Shown: positions 46,926-59,522 of the stretch, one piece after another
Layout of the letters: every line of letters begins with the position of its first letter
Numbering within the stretch: the stretch's first letter is position 1
Assembly: GCF_042453785.1 (NCBI RefSeq)
Contig: NC_091677.1
Location: 26,909,501 to 26,973,500 of the forward strand
Source: Malus domestica
Lineage: Eukaryota > Streptophyta > Magnoliopsida > Rosales > Rosaceae
Direction of reading: 5' to 3'
DNA length: 64,000 nucleotides
The notes under the pieces: model-generated
The model's database searches: none
Seen by the model: the letters and a program-made list of their open reading frames with translations, nothing else
Told to the model about the DNA's origin: nothing
Program-made: the position numbers and the translations under genes

Positions 46926-47087
46926 GTTGTGTGTGAGAGAGTATCCACGTCAACAACTTCAAATTGCATTGCTTCCTGTTATGTGCAGCCATATCATACT
47001 TTCTAAACCATATACATTAACAATTACAATGGAAAAAAACTAACACAATACACATTTAGGGGCGCGTAGCGCCCGTGATGCAAAAAT

Positions 47088-47125
47088 GCCTCTCGCACGC
47101 ACATTAGTGCGTGCAGAGAGGCTAG
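47088..47125 (+). terminator. Helitron 3' terminus: hairpin plus CTAG
   Basis: Perfect 14-15 bp stem of GCCTCTCGCACGCAC with loop ATTA/TAGT, immediately followed by CTAG and a T. In Helitrons this is the rolling-circle transposition terminator. Confidence 0.88.
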
Positions 47126-48773
47126 TATATATAAAGAGAGAGCCTCAGTTCGGTGAAGCTTTCTAAAATGCTAAAAATGTCCATTTGTTTCCTTCACAAT
47201 CAAAATCCAAAAATTTCAAAAAATGAGGGCAAATTGGTGAAAAAAAACATAATAGAGTATAAAACTGTCTTAAAAAAACAAATTAAAAAAAAACATAATA
47301 ATTATCCTCTTAAATTCAGTTATGCGGTTAACTACTCGGCATACACGATTACAAGAACAATGCAACGGTTGTAAAGAGCGGAGGACAATCGAAACCGCCT
47401 TCCACGCATTATGGGGAGGAGAATGGTTAATCAATTACAATACACTCATTCCGACTGCTTGCATACCCATTTTCCTTCTCAATATTCTCTCTCTCACTCT
47501 ACCTCGAGAGTCTCCCGAGCGTATTGTTCTTCATAATTGCTATTTGATCAATTTATGCTGTTTGATTTCGCGTCTCTATGTGTTATTTTTGGTACTTTTT
47601 TATTTAATTGATTGGTTCATTAGTTTACTTATCATTTGCTTATGTGCTTCTTCCTACATTTTGAACATTTCAGTTTTAGTTTTCTTACTAGATATCTCAC
47701 TTCGTTGAAAAATCGCTTTTGATTTTTTTAAGGCCTTAATTTACCGTTCACGAGTCAATGGAAGAAGCGGAGTTTTAAGGTAATTTTTGCCCTAACTTCT
47801 TTGCATTTTGTTGGAATTAGGGTTAATTTTTTAATGGATTTATTTTCTGGGTTAATTTTCACCCAATTTCTCTGTAGCCATTTTTTTTCTCTCTCTCTCT
47901 GCGTTTTTTTTCTCTGGGTTCCATTAGTTATGGGTGATTCAATCACCATTTTAAAATTTCCATACCCCATCACAGTTCAACCAAAATCAGTCACCAAATA
48001 AACATATTCAGGGAACAAATTTCCTTACGGATATTTCTTTAGATAGATTGAAATTATTTTCATAACTCATCTAACTCTTAATTTATACCCTACACAACCA
48101 AATCCGCTAGGATATATATGAACTATGTTCATACCATTACCCCATACCAATAAGAGATAAAGTCAATTGGTGAAGTGTGGTGACATGAATGCATATAGTA
48201 ATTAACAAATTTGTTAGCCAAAAAAAATAAATTGAATGAATGTTTTTTCCAACATGGTGTTAATGTCTTTCCGGATTGATTATGGTGGATCTCAATTGTT
48301 TTATTCTTTGATAGTATATGCTCCTTATAGTGATAGTAGATGCCTTGATAGAAATAAACTTTTGCTGCTATTTTTTTAATTTTCTATTTTCCTACTAAAT
48401 ATCTTCGCTTCCCTTGCAGTGTAAGTTTTGTACTGATTTTGTGTCTATTGGTGGTGTTTTGTATATCATATCATGATCCTTTATGTTGTGTATAGATATT
48501 AAATGACACTCTTAGTTGCCTTAGTTAAGATGTTGCCCGACTCTAATTGTTTAAAAAAATTCATCTATTTTTCTCTGTTTGCTTTTTTTTTTTTTAATGC
48601 GCATGACTAGACAATTTAGGTGTGGTGCTACAACTGTTACGATTCAATTCCCCTTTCGTTCAATTTCTTTTCATGATTATAATTAGTCAAATTGTGAGTT
48701 TCAATTTTGATTATCTTAATGTGCTATACGTGTGCTATGGTAATTTAAAAATTTATTTGTTTTCATTCTCAAG
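47126..48773. other. AT-rich spacer, no gene recognised
   Basis: Begins TATATATAAAGAGAGAGCC right after the Helitron end. It contains a GC-richer patch at 47330-47420 and TC-rich runs. The 128-codon open frame at 47322-47708 is hydrophobic, low in complexity and unmatched; I do not call it. Confidence 0.4.
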
Positions 48774-49884
48774 ATATTTACAATAATACCCACATAAAAA
48801 TGAAGAAGGAACTACCTATTGATAAGATTCCAAACAGATGTGTCTCTATTTTTACACTTGGTTGGGAGATATTTGTTGGAGTAAAAACTACTGATCTAAG
48901 CCAATTGATTCTCAAAAAGTGGAAAAAGAAGAAGCATGAGCAGTATGTATTCTAAATTCTTTATTAAATTTGTTACAAGAAATCTAACATTATATATACC
49001 TTTAATATAAAGTGGCGCATGAAAAAGGCTGTAGAAGAATTAAAACCTTCAACAACTCCTCACATCATACGTATTTGGAATAAAGTCCAACAAATTAGGT
49101 ACAACACCATTTCTTACCTTTTTTTTTAGGGGTGTGATATCCACACACCCCATTTTACTTCTCACACACCCTTCTAATTTTCGGCCGTCGGATCGGATGA
49201 ATTAAAGAAGATCAACGGATAGAAATTAATAAGGGTGTGTGAGAAGTAATTTGGGGTGTGTGGATAGCACATCCCTTTTTTTATTGGCATTCTCTATTCT
49301 ACAAATTAGTTATCACAAATTATAAAATTAAAAAAAATTCTTCAAATAATTATCTCAAATTATAAAATTAAAAAAAAAAACAATTTATGGGTGCAGGAAA
49401 AAGATTAATAGTGACCAAACAATTTTTCTAAATACGATAACTCTTCTATTATTTTCATACTAAAGTATACTATAAATTCAAATTGCATTCAATTTTCAAA
49501 TACAAATAAAGTTGCATTTTTATCAGTTTTACAGGTATCACATCCGTCTCAAAGTACAAAGGTTGAAATACAAGATTAAGGTAACATTTCTTACTATTTA
49601 ATTTTGTAAACATGAACACAATTTGTTACCTCAAACTTGACAAATTATTTATCTTTTAGTATTCTAAAAGTAACTGGAGTAAAAGCATTGTTCTGTGACA
49701 ATTGTCAAAGTTAAAGGTATTTAGGTTAAATTGCTTACAACCTTTATATTTGTGATTGTGCATTATAGTGCATTATTCCCATCTTAATCAGTTAGACTTC
49801 TTATTTTATCATCATTGCTTGCAGATTAACCATGAAAATCTAAAGCATCAAGTGCAAGCAAATGGGTGGCAAGCATATCCTTGA
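48774..49884 (+). CDS. Unrecognised small spliced gene, about 112 residues
   Basis: Four open blocks with plant-type splice sites join in phase: 48774(ATG 48800)-48946, 49013-49098, 49535-49580 and 49825-49884. From the ATG this gives 339 nt. The product is basic: KKELPIDKIPNRCVSIF, FVGVKTTDLSQLILKKWKKK, PHIIRIWNKVQQIRYHIRLK, QANGWQAYP. An acceptor-like AG before 48774 allows an upstream exon. No domain is recognised. The phase agreement of three introns supports it; absence of any known homolog and a MITE in intron 2 argue for caution. Confidence 0.4.
49128..49276. mobile_element. MITE with ~45 bp terminal inverted repeats
   Basis: Left end AGGGGTGTGATATCCACACA, right end complementary (AGGGATGTGCTATCCACACA when reversed). 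The arms extend through CTTCTCACACACCCTT. The core is CGGCCGTCGGATCGGATGAA. It is flanked by T runs, which hide the target duplication. Confidence 0.85.
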
Positions 49885-50119
49885 TTTCACACATAGAAGC
49901 TATGTTTACATATGTATATACTGTCCATATTTTGCTTTGCTTCATATATTAGGAGTTCATCCCTAACTAGCCTATAACTTTGACTAAAAACTTATGAATC
50001 TGAAAATTTTGATTAATGTTGTCAGCATGTATTTAGAAATGAAATTACATGTCATCTTTTCAGATTTTTTGAATAGTATCAGTTTTCCCATTTTATCTTC
50101 ATTGTTGTTTTAAAGGAAA

Positions 50120-50770
50120 AATAGTAAAAAATGGTTTTTTTATTCACACCCCATAATTTGTTGAAAACACCCCATAATTAAATTTTCTCCCTACAATTCC
50201 AACTTTACCCTTCCTTTTGTTGAATTCACCCCACCTCCCAAATACAAAAAAATCTAACACAGCCACCCACCCACCACCACCACCCTTCTCCAGTGATTCC
50301 ATTCAACCTAGCCAAAACAGAAAATTTGAGATTTCATGTAGTTAGCTATACACTTTATAAATCTAAACTAGCTTATCAGGGAAAGATAAAAATTTCATCG
50401 CAACATCCAAATAGTCTATCATGGAAATGATGGAAATGGGTTTTTAACAATTTTATAGGCTGCATTTTCATCCATAATCGCAATAGCCCAATGCATGTGT
50501 AATCATTCCCCTCAATCATATGTCAAATGCCAAACAAAAGCATAACTATGAAAGAAAGAAAATTAAGATTGAATGGGGTCATCGACAAAGTTGTGGTTGT
50601 GGTTGTGGGGTGGGTAGCTGTGGGAATTTTTTTTGTTTTTGTGGGTGGGAGGTGAGGTGGATTCAACAAAATGAAGGGTAAAGCTGGAATTGTAAGAAGA
50701 ACTTTTGAATGTGGGGTGAATTCAACAAATTGTGGGGTTTAAATAAAACAACCCGTAAAAATTGTACAAG
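50120..50770. mobile_element. Long-TIR foldback element, about 650 bp
   Basis: Arms of about 115 bp: left 50131-50245 (ACCCCATAATTTGTTGAAAA, CCTACAATTCCAACTTTACC), right 50646-50762 as its complement with mismatches. The centre is non-coding, with CCACC and GTGGTT runs. Long arms suggest a non-autonomous MULE; the target duplication was not resolved. Confidence 0.7.
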
Positions 50771-51929
50771 AGATTAGTAAAAAACCAAAACTAAACAAAA
50801 AACTGTACTCAAAAAATAAATATCTAGATAAGATGTAGATGTGTGCTGAAACTGTTTCTGTAGTGAGAAACCAATTGAAAAAAGGATAATATAAAATTTT
50901 GAACAAGAAAAAAGAAAGTAAAAAGTAAAATTAAATTAAAAAAAAAGAAAAAAAAAGGTTACATGTTGAACCTTCAAAGACTACGAAGAAAAGGCACGAA
51001 CCAGTTAGCAGTTTGCTTCGTAGGAATCCCACAATCTCATCTTAGTTTAGTGGGAGGTTCAACTGTAACTATCCATGTGCCAAATTTCATTTTTAGAGAT
51101 GAATAATCGGAAGGAAACCAATTTTCGTTTTCAGCTTACTGTGTGGTTTCTATTCAATCCAAATAGAAATGGATCGGCAAAATCAGTGACATATCCTGCT
51201 TTTAGCTGTTGTCGTTATGGGTTTTGTGCTCTGTGTGCAATATGTAGTAGTTCTGTTTGTGGCATTGATTTCAATGGAACTTTGTCCAATATGATGAATT
51301 CAAGTTATGCTTTAGTTTGCAATCTTTTTCCCCATTTTCATAACATGAAACATTGCGGCAACAATTGTAATTTGTTTGTATTGATAAATTATAGAAGACA
51401 TTACTATATAAAAAGGATTTGGTTGTTGCCATTCTTTTGAACCTTACACTCTTTTAAGTTTGCCCCTCCCCCCCCCCCCCCCGGGTCAATTCTTGGCTTT
51501 ACCACTGCTTGGAACAATTCAATTACATTGAGCTATCTTCAATCAAGCTATCTAAAACTAAATCTGGTGGGTCTTCAAACCATGATACCTCGAGCTGTCT
51601 TCTTATTCCTGAATAAGCCAATCTGTAAGTAACATGTTGCTCTTGAATTGAATTTAGTGAATTTGGATTGTGAATTGAATTGAATACGTTCAATTGATTT
51701 GGAGGTTTTGAATTGAATTGGATTTGTTGAATTGACTTGGAATGTTGAATTGATTTGACTATTTGACTTTTTTTTTTTTTTTTAAAGATGACAGTTTAGT
51801 TGTTAGATGTTAGATTAGGGAGCCAATAAGGTTCAAACCCACACCAAGATGCAATGACATGGATATATGTGAATTGATGTGGATATATGCTGAATTGATG
51901 GTTGTGATACATTATTATGCATTGTTAGG
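50771..51929. other. Spacer with poly-C run and TTGAAT-rich tract
   Basis: A C run of about 17 at 51466-51482, and TTGAATTGAATT-type repetition at 51640-51765. The 121-codon frame at 51075-51440 has no recognisable domain and I leave it uncalled. Confidence 0.5.
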
Positions 51930-52159
51930 ATGGATGTGTCTAGTAGCCAATCTAGGAAAACGAAAACAAACAAGCAACGTAGTCCCCTCAAGTAGGAACT
52001 CCCTCAAAATGAAGATTATTGGGATGATGATCATGGTGTGGATGGTGATATAGAATTAGAAGAATGCTCAAGTAAAATGGTACTCTTTTACTCGACGGGG
52101 CTCACTTGCATATGAGGTGTGCTTGTCGCATCCTCAATTTGATAGTTAAAGATGGAATG

Positions 52160-52669
52160 TGATGAAGCAATTTTATACTATATATTATTCCCTAGTCTTG
52201 GTATAATTTGGTTATTATTTTGGTGAGATTTTGATGCTTTGCTATGTGTCGAATTTGATTTGAGAAACGATTGAATTACGAAACTTTGAAAATTGCCCAA
52301 ACTTCCGGCCAAGAGCTTCAAGACACTTAACAGAGTTTTTAACGGAATGACCAAAATAATGGATGGTGAACAATCTTAAATACCAAAGTGATGTGTTATG
52401 CAAATCTCAATGACCATTTTGGTTATAAAGCCTTTCCAACTTTCCAAATTTCATTTATTGTTTATTTAATCTTTTCAAATTCATAAATCTTAAATATTTG
52501 ATAAAATTTGTTTTACTAATTAATTAAGAGTTGATTTAATTACAAATTAGTCAAACAATCTTTGGGGACAATGACCTTTCATGAGCAATTATACTACAAT
52601 TATCTTGTATTCTTGCAAGTATTTTCAGTGATTTTAACCCTATTTGCGTAGGTACTAAAAATCATATCA
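52160..52669 (+). repeat. Solo LTR (510 bp) with perfect GAATG target duplication
   Basis: TGATGAAGCAATTTTATAC...AATCATATCA, flanked by GAATG at 52155-52159 and 52670-52674. It sits in the hAT reading frame; keeping one GAATG restores that frame locally. Its start resembles the insertion at 17853. Confidence 0.85.
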
Positions 52670-53162
52670 GAATGTCAGATCTTAGTCATAAGATTGAGGA
52701 GATAAAAAATTATGTAAAGTTTATACATTCATCCTCGCGAGTTTGGAGGCTTCTAGGGAGTATTGCGTCTTGATGAGTCTTGATAGGACGTCAGATACCC
52801 CTTTTGATGTTGTACAAGGTGGAATGTCACCTATAAAATGCTTAATAGTGCTTTCAAATAAAAGAAAGTGGTCTCTAGGATGGTCTATGAGTGTTACACT
52901 TCTATTGCTTAATTTAAAGATGAGGTCTCTAAACAGGTCAAATGGGGGGGGGGGGGGAATGTTTGGGAGAGGTCGACAAACAGGTGGGTCCTCCGGGGAT
53001 GAATGATTGGGAGAGGTCGACAATGACTTTTATTCACTTTTTAAAAAAGTTTTGATGATGCCACCTTGATCCTTATTGTAACCCTTACTCCAATGTCAAA
53101 CTTAATGCTCCCCGCGGTGATTACATTGCAAGTGGAGATATAAGAACAAATCTTAAACACCT

Positions 53163-53677
53163 TGTTGATGTACAAAATTCGTGGGGACTTTGGTACAACT
53201 GAAAATGTTAAGTTTGTGACCTTCGCTAGATTGCTCCGGTCACTAGTGTGGATAAGTATGTAAATTGATAGAGACAGGGAAGCAAACACAAGATGTACGT
53301 AATTCACCCAAATTGGCTACGTCCACGGAGTAGAGGAGTTCTCATTAATTGTGAAGGATTTACACAAGTACATAGGTTCAAACTCTCCTTTAGTGAATAC
53401 AAGTGAATGGTTTAGTACAAATGACATTAGGAAATATTGTGAGAGAATGATCTTTATTTATAGAAAAGAGTTTCTAGTTTAATTCTGAAATTGACACGTG
53501 TTGTGTTATGATTGGCTTCTGATGTTAACACGTGTCGCTCTATGATTGGCTTCTGATGTCAACATGTGTCGCGCTATGATTGGCCTCCTGGTTAGAGGGA
53601 AACTCTTCTAGGTCCTTAACGGTATAACGTTGACCGGTGCTCAGTAGTTTCAGGATTGGTCAAGTATGGTACAAACA
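53163..53677 (-). repeat. 3' LTR of Tat element 2 (515 bp)
   Basis: On the plus strand reads TGTTGATGTACAAAATTCG...GGTACAAACA. Same length and layout as the other three LTRs, including the triple CCAAT/CACGTG repeats near 53500-53590. Confidence 0.92.
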
Positions 53678-54639
53678 GTGTTCCCCTAAGTTCCTGAGTG
53701 AAGGAAGCTCCTCAGTTGGGGACTTGCAAGATCCAAGCCATTGAGTAATCACGAAACTTCTAAGTAATGAAGTGTGGTATCATTTTCACTTGCCTTATTT
53801 GTCTCATATATAGATGTGGCATCTTCTCTGGAAGTACTTTTCCTCCATCCAGGGATGATATCTTTAACCGATGAAGATGCACAAGGTAATGTATCAATTT
53901 CACTTGAAGCTTACTTATAGTTTCGGGCTTGGTCAAGTGCGATACAAACCCTATAGTAGAACTCCCCCAAGTCGCCGAGCTAGGAGATTTGCCGAAGGAG
54001 GTAACATACAAGGTAAGCAATTAGACTTCCAAGCAAGCAACCTGTATCGGAGGTTTGACTTCGGCTTCCGGTTGATTGTTCTCATTCTCCTTGTGTCGTA
54101 AACAGCAACAAGGATAAGGAGAAGCAAATGGAGAAGAGATGATATGAGATACTTTTGCTTTTGAAGAAGTAACTTTCCACAAGCTTATTCTTGAACTGGG
54201 CTAGAGGGTTTTTTGGTTTCCTCCAGAGTATAAGGCCGACTCAAGAATTTGAGGGTCAAAACAAGTCCATCAAATCTAGAGTACGTTCAACCTGTTGATA
54301 TGGGATACTTTTGCTATTGACAAAGTAGTGAATGTATCAGCACATGTTCTGTTACGCTTGTCTCTACATGCTTCCTTGTATCTTTCTCACTTGCCCTATT
54401 TGTTCCTCAGGCAGATGTGGTATCTTCTCTGGAAGCATAAGATGTTGAAGATGAGTACTCGAGAGCAATGCCAGGTAAGTAATCAGGCAAGGGGTTCCAG
54501 GCAGTCAGTTCCTGAATGGAAGCTTGATTCCAAGTGCTGACTAATTGCTCTCTTTCTCCTTGTCTTGCAGGTAAGAACAAGGCCAAAGGAAAAGATAAGG
54601 AAAAAGCATGATATGAGATACTCTTGCTTTTAACCCTGA

Positions 54640-55080
54640 TGCCAAATGATATTAGAGTATGGGTTGTACATTTCATCACCTGGTTGGTGGCATGAAGGAG
54701 AGTACGCGTTGTACATTTCATCACCTGGTTGGTGACATGAATGGAAAGTTGCCAAATGATATTAGAGTACGGGTTGTACATTTCATCACCTGGTTGGTGG
54801 TATGAAAGAGAGTACGGGTTGTGCATTTCATCACCTGGTTGGTGGTATGAAGATGAGTTCCTTCTTCACTTGGTTGGTGGTATGAGTGGCAAGTTGCCAA
54901 ATGATATTAGAGTACGGGTTGTACATTTCATCACTTGGTTGGTGGCATGAAGGAGAGTACGGGTTGTACATTTCATCACCTGGTTCGTGGCATGTGGCAT
55001 GAAGGAAAGTACGGGTTGTACATTTCATCACCTGGTTGGTGGCATGAAGATGAGTTCCTTCTTCACATTTCATCACCTGG
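54640..55080 (-). repeat. Tandem array of Tat element 2, reversed form of 18905-19260
   Basis: GTACGGGTTGTACATTTCAT, CACCTGGTTGGTGGCATGAA and AAGTTGCCAAATGATATTAG units, at least eight copies. It occupies the same place relative to the 3' LTR as in element 1. Confidence 0.85.
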
Positions 55081-55733
55081 TTTGTGAGAATAAGGGCAAG
55101 GTGTCGAGGCACATTGTAGCAAGTGTCGAATGACACAAAGTATGTTGAACCCTTTCGAAGCACATTTGGCTTATGTATGAATGTGTTGTAATGTATGATT
55201 GAACGAATATACTGTGAAGCTGTTCGTTTATTTGTATAGTCTTGTTGACATAGACTTTGTTTCATGTTGGAAGCATTCATGTTGAAGCTTTGAACTCGAG
55301 TGTTTCATTGCTAGGAATGTAAGAGGATTAGGACCGAGTTGTCTAAATCACCTCTTTATTGAATTCATGCCAAATATTCTTCATTACATAGGATGCCGAA
55401 CAGCTGAAGCTTAGCACTTGTACAATGTGAGTTTACTTATAATAGTACTTCAAGTGATCAGCGTTCCATGGATGGCCAAGGGTCTTGCCATCAGAGCTTC
55501 TAAGCTTGTAGGAGCCAAGGCAACTGATGCTAACAACTTCAAACGGTCCATCCCAGTTTGGACTAAGTGTTCCCTTTACTCGGGACTATGTCGCAAAGTA
55601 ATCTTTTCTTCAATACCCAGTCCCCCACTTTGAAAGAACGAGGTTTGACCCTTGAGTCATAATAGTTGGAGATGCACTGCTTGTAGGCGACATTCCTCAA
55701 GTGAGCCTGGTTTTTGTGTTCCTCGATTAGATC

Positions 55734-56500
55734 TCAGTTGAGGGTAAGTTGTTTGTCATTTTCGCTTTGCACGTAGTTCTGGACTCGGAACGTTGCTTGC
55801 TCAAGCTCAATTGGGACAACTGCCTCTATACCAAAGGAAAATAAGAATGGGGTTTCTCTTGTTGATGTCCGATACGAAGTGCGGTATGACCAAAGAACTT
55901 TGGGTACAAATTCTGGCCAACAACCTTTAGCCTTGTCAAAGCTGGTTTTCAAAGTTTGTTGATTATTTTGTTGATGGCTTCAACTTGTCTATTAGACTAG
56001 GGATGAGCTGGGGAGGCAAAACATAAATTAATGTTAAACTTAGAGTAGAAAATCCTAAACTTATTGTTGTCGAACTGTCGCCCGATGTCAGTGACTATCG
56101 CATTGGGAATGCCGAATCTACAAATGATGTTCTTCCATACGAAGTCTTCTATTTTTGCCTCAGTAATGGTTGCCAAGGGTTTTACTTCAGCCCACTTTGT
56201 GAAGTAGTCAACAAAAATGATTGCATAACAGGCCTTACCCTTCCCTGCAGACATTAAGCCGATCAAATCAAGTCCTCATTGGGCGAAAGGCCAAAGGCTG
56301 ATCATAGGAGTGAGCGGCTTAGGATGGGAGTAAGGAATAGTTGTGTAGCGTTAACACTTATCACATGAGTGAGATATTTTGATGGCATCTTGGTGGAGTG
56401 TTGGCCAGTAATACCATTGGCGAAAAGCCTTGTGTGCTAGGGATCGAGATCCAGCATGATCTCCACAGACTCCTTCATGTATTTCCCGAAGGATAATTTT
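55734..56500 (-). pseudogene. Tat element 2 integrase, decayed
   Basis: The HHCC zinc-binding end (REIHEGVCGDHAGSRSLAHK, ISHSCDKC) leads to the catalytic core: GLMSAGKGKACYAIIFVDYF, KWAEVKPLATITEAK, FGIPNAIVTDIGRQFDN, ending with WPEFVPKVLWSYRTSYRTST and FSFGIEAVVPIEL. The DDE Asp residues are visible (VDYF, TDIG). Stops near 56275 and 55995 and frame changes break it. Confidence 0.85.
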
Positions 56501-57250
56501 CACCTCTGCGGGCGTAAGGCATCTTAGGTATGGTAGGTTAAAACCCTGTTTGTAGAGTTGGTCATTAATGATCAAGTAACGGGTAGCCTTGTATCGAATC
56601 TGCTTAGCTTGTGCTTTGTCATTTGGAAGGGTGCCATGAGCAAGGAATCTATAAATCGAGGTAATCCAATTATCCTCTTGTTGTAAGTTGCACACTTCCG
56701 CAGCCATGGTGCTTGGTGCTGCCAACAAATGGACCTGAATTTTTCTCCCAATCTTGTCTTCCGGCGCTGAGGCGAGATGAGCCAAAGCATCTGCACGACT
56801 GTTTGCCGCTCGAGGAATTTGGGTGATCTGGTAGTGGAAGTGTTTGAGCAATAATTATGTTTGTGCCAGATATGCTGCCATGAAGTTATCCTTAGCGTCA
56901 AAGTTGTTGGTGACCTGGTTAACCACCAATTGGGAGTCACTGAAGATATCAATTCATTTAATCCCAAGGTGTTTAGCCAAACGTAAGCCTGCTATGAGAG
57001 CTTCATATTCGGCCTCATTGTTCGACGCCTTGAATTTGAAATGAAAAGCATACTTCATTGCCATTTTTTCAGGGGTCGTAAGGACTAGTCCTGCTCCACA
57101 ACCCTGTTGGTTGGACGAGCCATCAACATATAGACTCCATGTTGGGGCTGTTGGTTCTATTTTCTGAGCTTTCGAGGGTAATAAAACCACTTCTTTAGGC
57201 GTAGAAACAATGTCAACAGGATCTGTGAAGTCGTCGATAAAGTTTGCCAC
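56501..57250 (-). pseudogene. Tat element 2 archaeal-type RNase H, decayed
   Basis: WSLYVDGSSNQQGCGAGLVL, FKFKASNNEAEYEALIAG, then a stop near 56955, and on to HFHYQITQIPRAANSRADAL and LASAPEDKIG. This is the domain that defines the Tat lineage. A linker follows to the integrase zinc finger. Confidence 0.85.
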
Positions 57251-58445
57251 TGCTTAGCCCTTCTCAGCTAGCTTTGGTTGGTAGGAAATGTCAAACTCAC
57301 CTTATGTTATCGCCCATTTTATCATTCGTCCCGAAGTGTCAGGATTTTGGAGTATCTGTCGAATAGGATGATTGGTAAGCACGATGATGAAGTGTGCTTG
57401 GAAGTAAAGGCGATGTTTTCGAGCAGACCTGACCAATGCTAGATCCAATTTCTCAATGTTGGAATATCGTGTCTCTGCATCTTGTAAGGCCTTGTTAGCG
57501 TAGTAGACAGGGCGTTCGACATTACCATCATTTCGAATGAGAACGGAACTTACTGCTGAAGGGCTTTACTCATGTAGTCTTTGAGGTTCTTGAATGCCTC
57601 GGCACATTTATTAGTCCATGTAATGTACTTCTTACTTCCCTTAAGTGCTTTGAAGAAAGGAGCACATCTGTCTGTGGCCTTAGAAATGACCTAGTTAATG
57701 TTGCCATCTTGCCAGTAAGGCTCTGGATGTCTTTTGAAGTTACCAGTTCCTTCATGTCGAGGATTGCTTTGATCTTCTCGGGATTAACCTCAATGCCTCG
57801 TTAGCTTATCATGAAGCCTAAGAATTTTCCAAGGCCTACGCCGAAGGCACATTTATTGGGGTTCAACCTCCTTCGATACCTCTTCAGAATGGTGAAAGTT
57901 TCAGATAGGTTAGCGATGTGTTGGTCAGCATGTTTGCTCTTGACTAGCATATCATCAACGTAAACTTCTATGCTCTTCCCAATCTGTTCGTCGAACATTG
58001 AATTGACTAGTCTCTGATAAGTCATTCCTGCATTCTTTAGGCCGAATAGCATGACTTTATAGTAATATAGTCCCTTGTCAGTAGTGAAGGCTGTGTATTC
58101 TTGGTCCAGAAGGTTCATGAGGATTTGGTTGTATCCTAAGTAAGCATCCATGAAGTTCAGGAGTTCACACCCTACCGTAAAGTCTATAAGTCTGTCAATG
58201 AGAGGAAGAGGAAAGCTATCATTCGGGCATCCTTTGTTTAGGTCAGTGTAGTCGACACACATTCTCCACAAGACCTTTTGGAGTAAGTGACTTTCTTTGG
58301 TCGGATTTTTCTTAACAATGACCATATTTGCTACCCATGTTGGGTAATTGACTTCGCGGACGAAGCCTATGCCTTTGAGTTTTTCAACTTCTGCCTTCTT
58401 TGCTTTGTATTGTTCAGCATCATTAGATCTTCACTTCTGTCTCAT
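57251..58445 (-). pseudogene. Tat element 2 reverse transcriptase and RNase H, decayed
   Basis: CVDYTDLNKGCPNDSFPLPL, LLNFMDAYLGYNQI, YKVMLFGLKNAGMTYQ and the active site IEVYVDDMLVKSKH, open from 58325 to 57801. The classical RNase H region follows in pieces (KELVTSKDIQSLTGK, ALLSKPE-like remains) with several stops to about 57255. Confidence 0.85.
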
Positions 58446-58589
58446 CGGCTTGGTCTTGAGGTCAATACTCAAACGATGACATATGATATCGGGAGAGATG
58501 CTTGGCATGTCCTCGTATGGCCAGATGAAGACCTCAGTGTTTTTTTGCAAAAATGAGATCAATGCCAACCGAATAGGTGGTGACAATCT

Positions 58590-58772
58590 TCACCATGTGA
58601 CAAGGTGTTGCACGATATCACCGGAGAAGCTTATCAGTGGACAAATCGAGCGATCGAGCAAATGTTCATCTACATTAAGTGCCCTGAAAGCTTCAGCAAA
58701 CATGATATTGAACGAAGCCCCCGTGTCTACCAGGATTCGTCGTACTTCAATGTTGGCTATGTGAGCCTCCAC
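58590..58772 (-). pseudogene. Tat element 2 protease, active-site region kept
   Basis: RRILVDTGASFNIMFAEAFR keeps the full DTGA catalytic motif that is damaged in element 1. The domain is then cut short by a stop after SGDIVQHL. Confidence 0.8.
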
Positions 58773-59522
58773 GATCAGTGGGACGTTGTGAGGGTAGATG
58801 ATACCTCTTTCTTCCTCAGGGTAGAAACATATTGGATCCTAGTTAGGCTTTTGATACTTACCTTCCCTGATGTCTTCCACATGAAACACTTGGTGGCCAA
58901 ACCTTAAAGCTCGTTCACTATTTTTCACGGCCTTGTTGGAAGATTTAGATATGGGTATGGCACCACTTATGGAATATATCACATTCACTTGGCGTTGGTT
59001 ACGGTTACCCCTTGAAAGGTGAATGAGGAATTGATCAATTTTTCCTTCACGTGTCAAAGCTTCAATATGATCACGAAGGGTGATACATTTCTCGCCGTCA
59101 TGGCCGTTATGCTCGTGGTAGCAGCAAGACGAGCCCTTGTTCTTCGTGGGCTTGTAATCTGGGTGCCTCGTCTTTGGCTTCGGTATCAGGTGTGCTATAC
59201 TGGGGTAAATGGCCATGCATATGGCGTTCAAAGGTGTGTATGCATCATACCTCAGGGTAAGGGTTGTCTTGACACGTGCTTGACCCATTGTGTTGACTGC
59301 TTAGGGTCGGGGATTATCATGGCGATACCCTTGGTTATCGCGATAGTGTCCCTTACTCATTTTACTAAAATGAGACTGGTGAGGATGGAAATCTTTCCTT
59401 TTGCCCTGAGATTGATATGTCTGTTGACTTTGCAAAGTATTAAATAAGGTACGGGAAGGCACCGCTGCCGTTTGGAAGCTCGAGGTCTTCTCATTTGGTT
59501 GGATCTGGCTTCCACTCCCTAC

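Larger units (their letters stand above)
24811..47125 (+). mobile_element. Autonomous Helitron carrying two nested LINE/LTR chimeras
   Basis: The 3' end is classic: palindrome GCCTCTCGCACGCAC...GTGCGTGCAGAGAGGC (47088-47122), then CTAG at 47122-47125, followed by T. The transposase gene (34483-46477) encodes Rep and PIF1-type helicase domains. The 5' end is less certain: I chose TCTATATTACATATC at 24811 because it starts with TC after an A and looks like plant Helitron starts. If right, the element is 22.3 kb, of which about 13.6 kb is the two inserted composites. It abuts the promoter of the PGG gene. Confidence 0.7.

Noticed and set aside
47322-47708. 128-codon open frame
   Set aside because: Hydrophobic low-complexity translation of T-rich DNA; no start context or homolog recognised.
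51075-51440. 121-codon open frame rich in Cys and Asn
   Set aside because: No recognisable zinc-finger spacing or domain; lies in transposon debris next to a poly-C run.
51466-52957. Poly-C run (51466-51482) and poly-G run (52943-52956) as a paired structure
   Set aside because: They could pair over 1.5 kb, but both are simple homopolymers of uncertain length and such runs are prone to assembly error.
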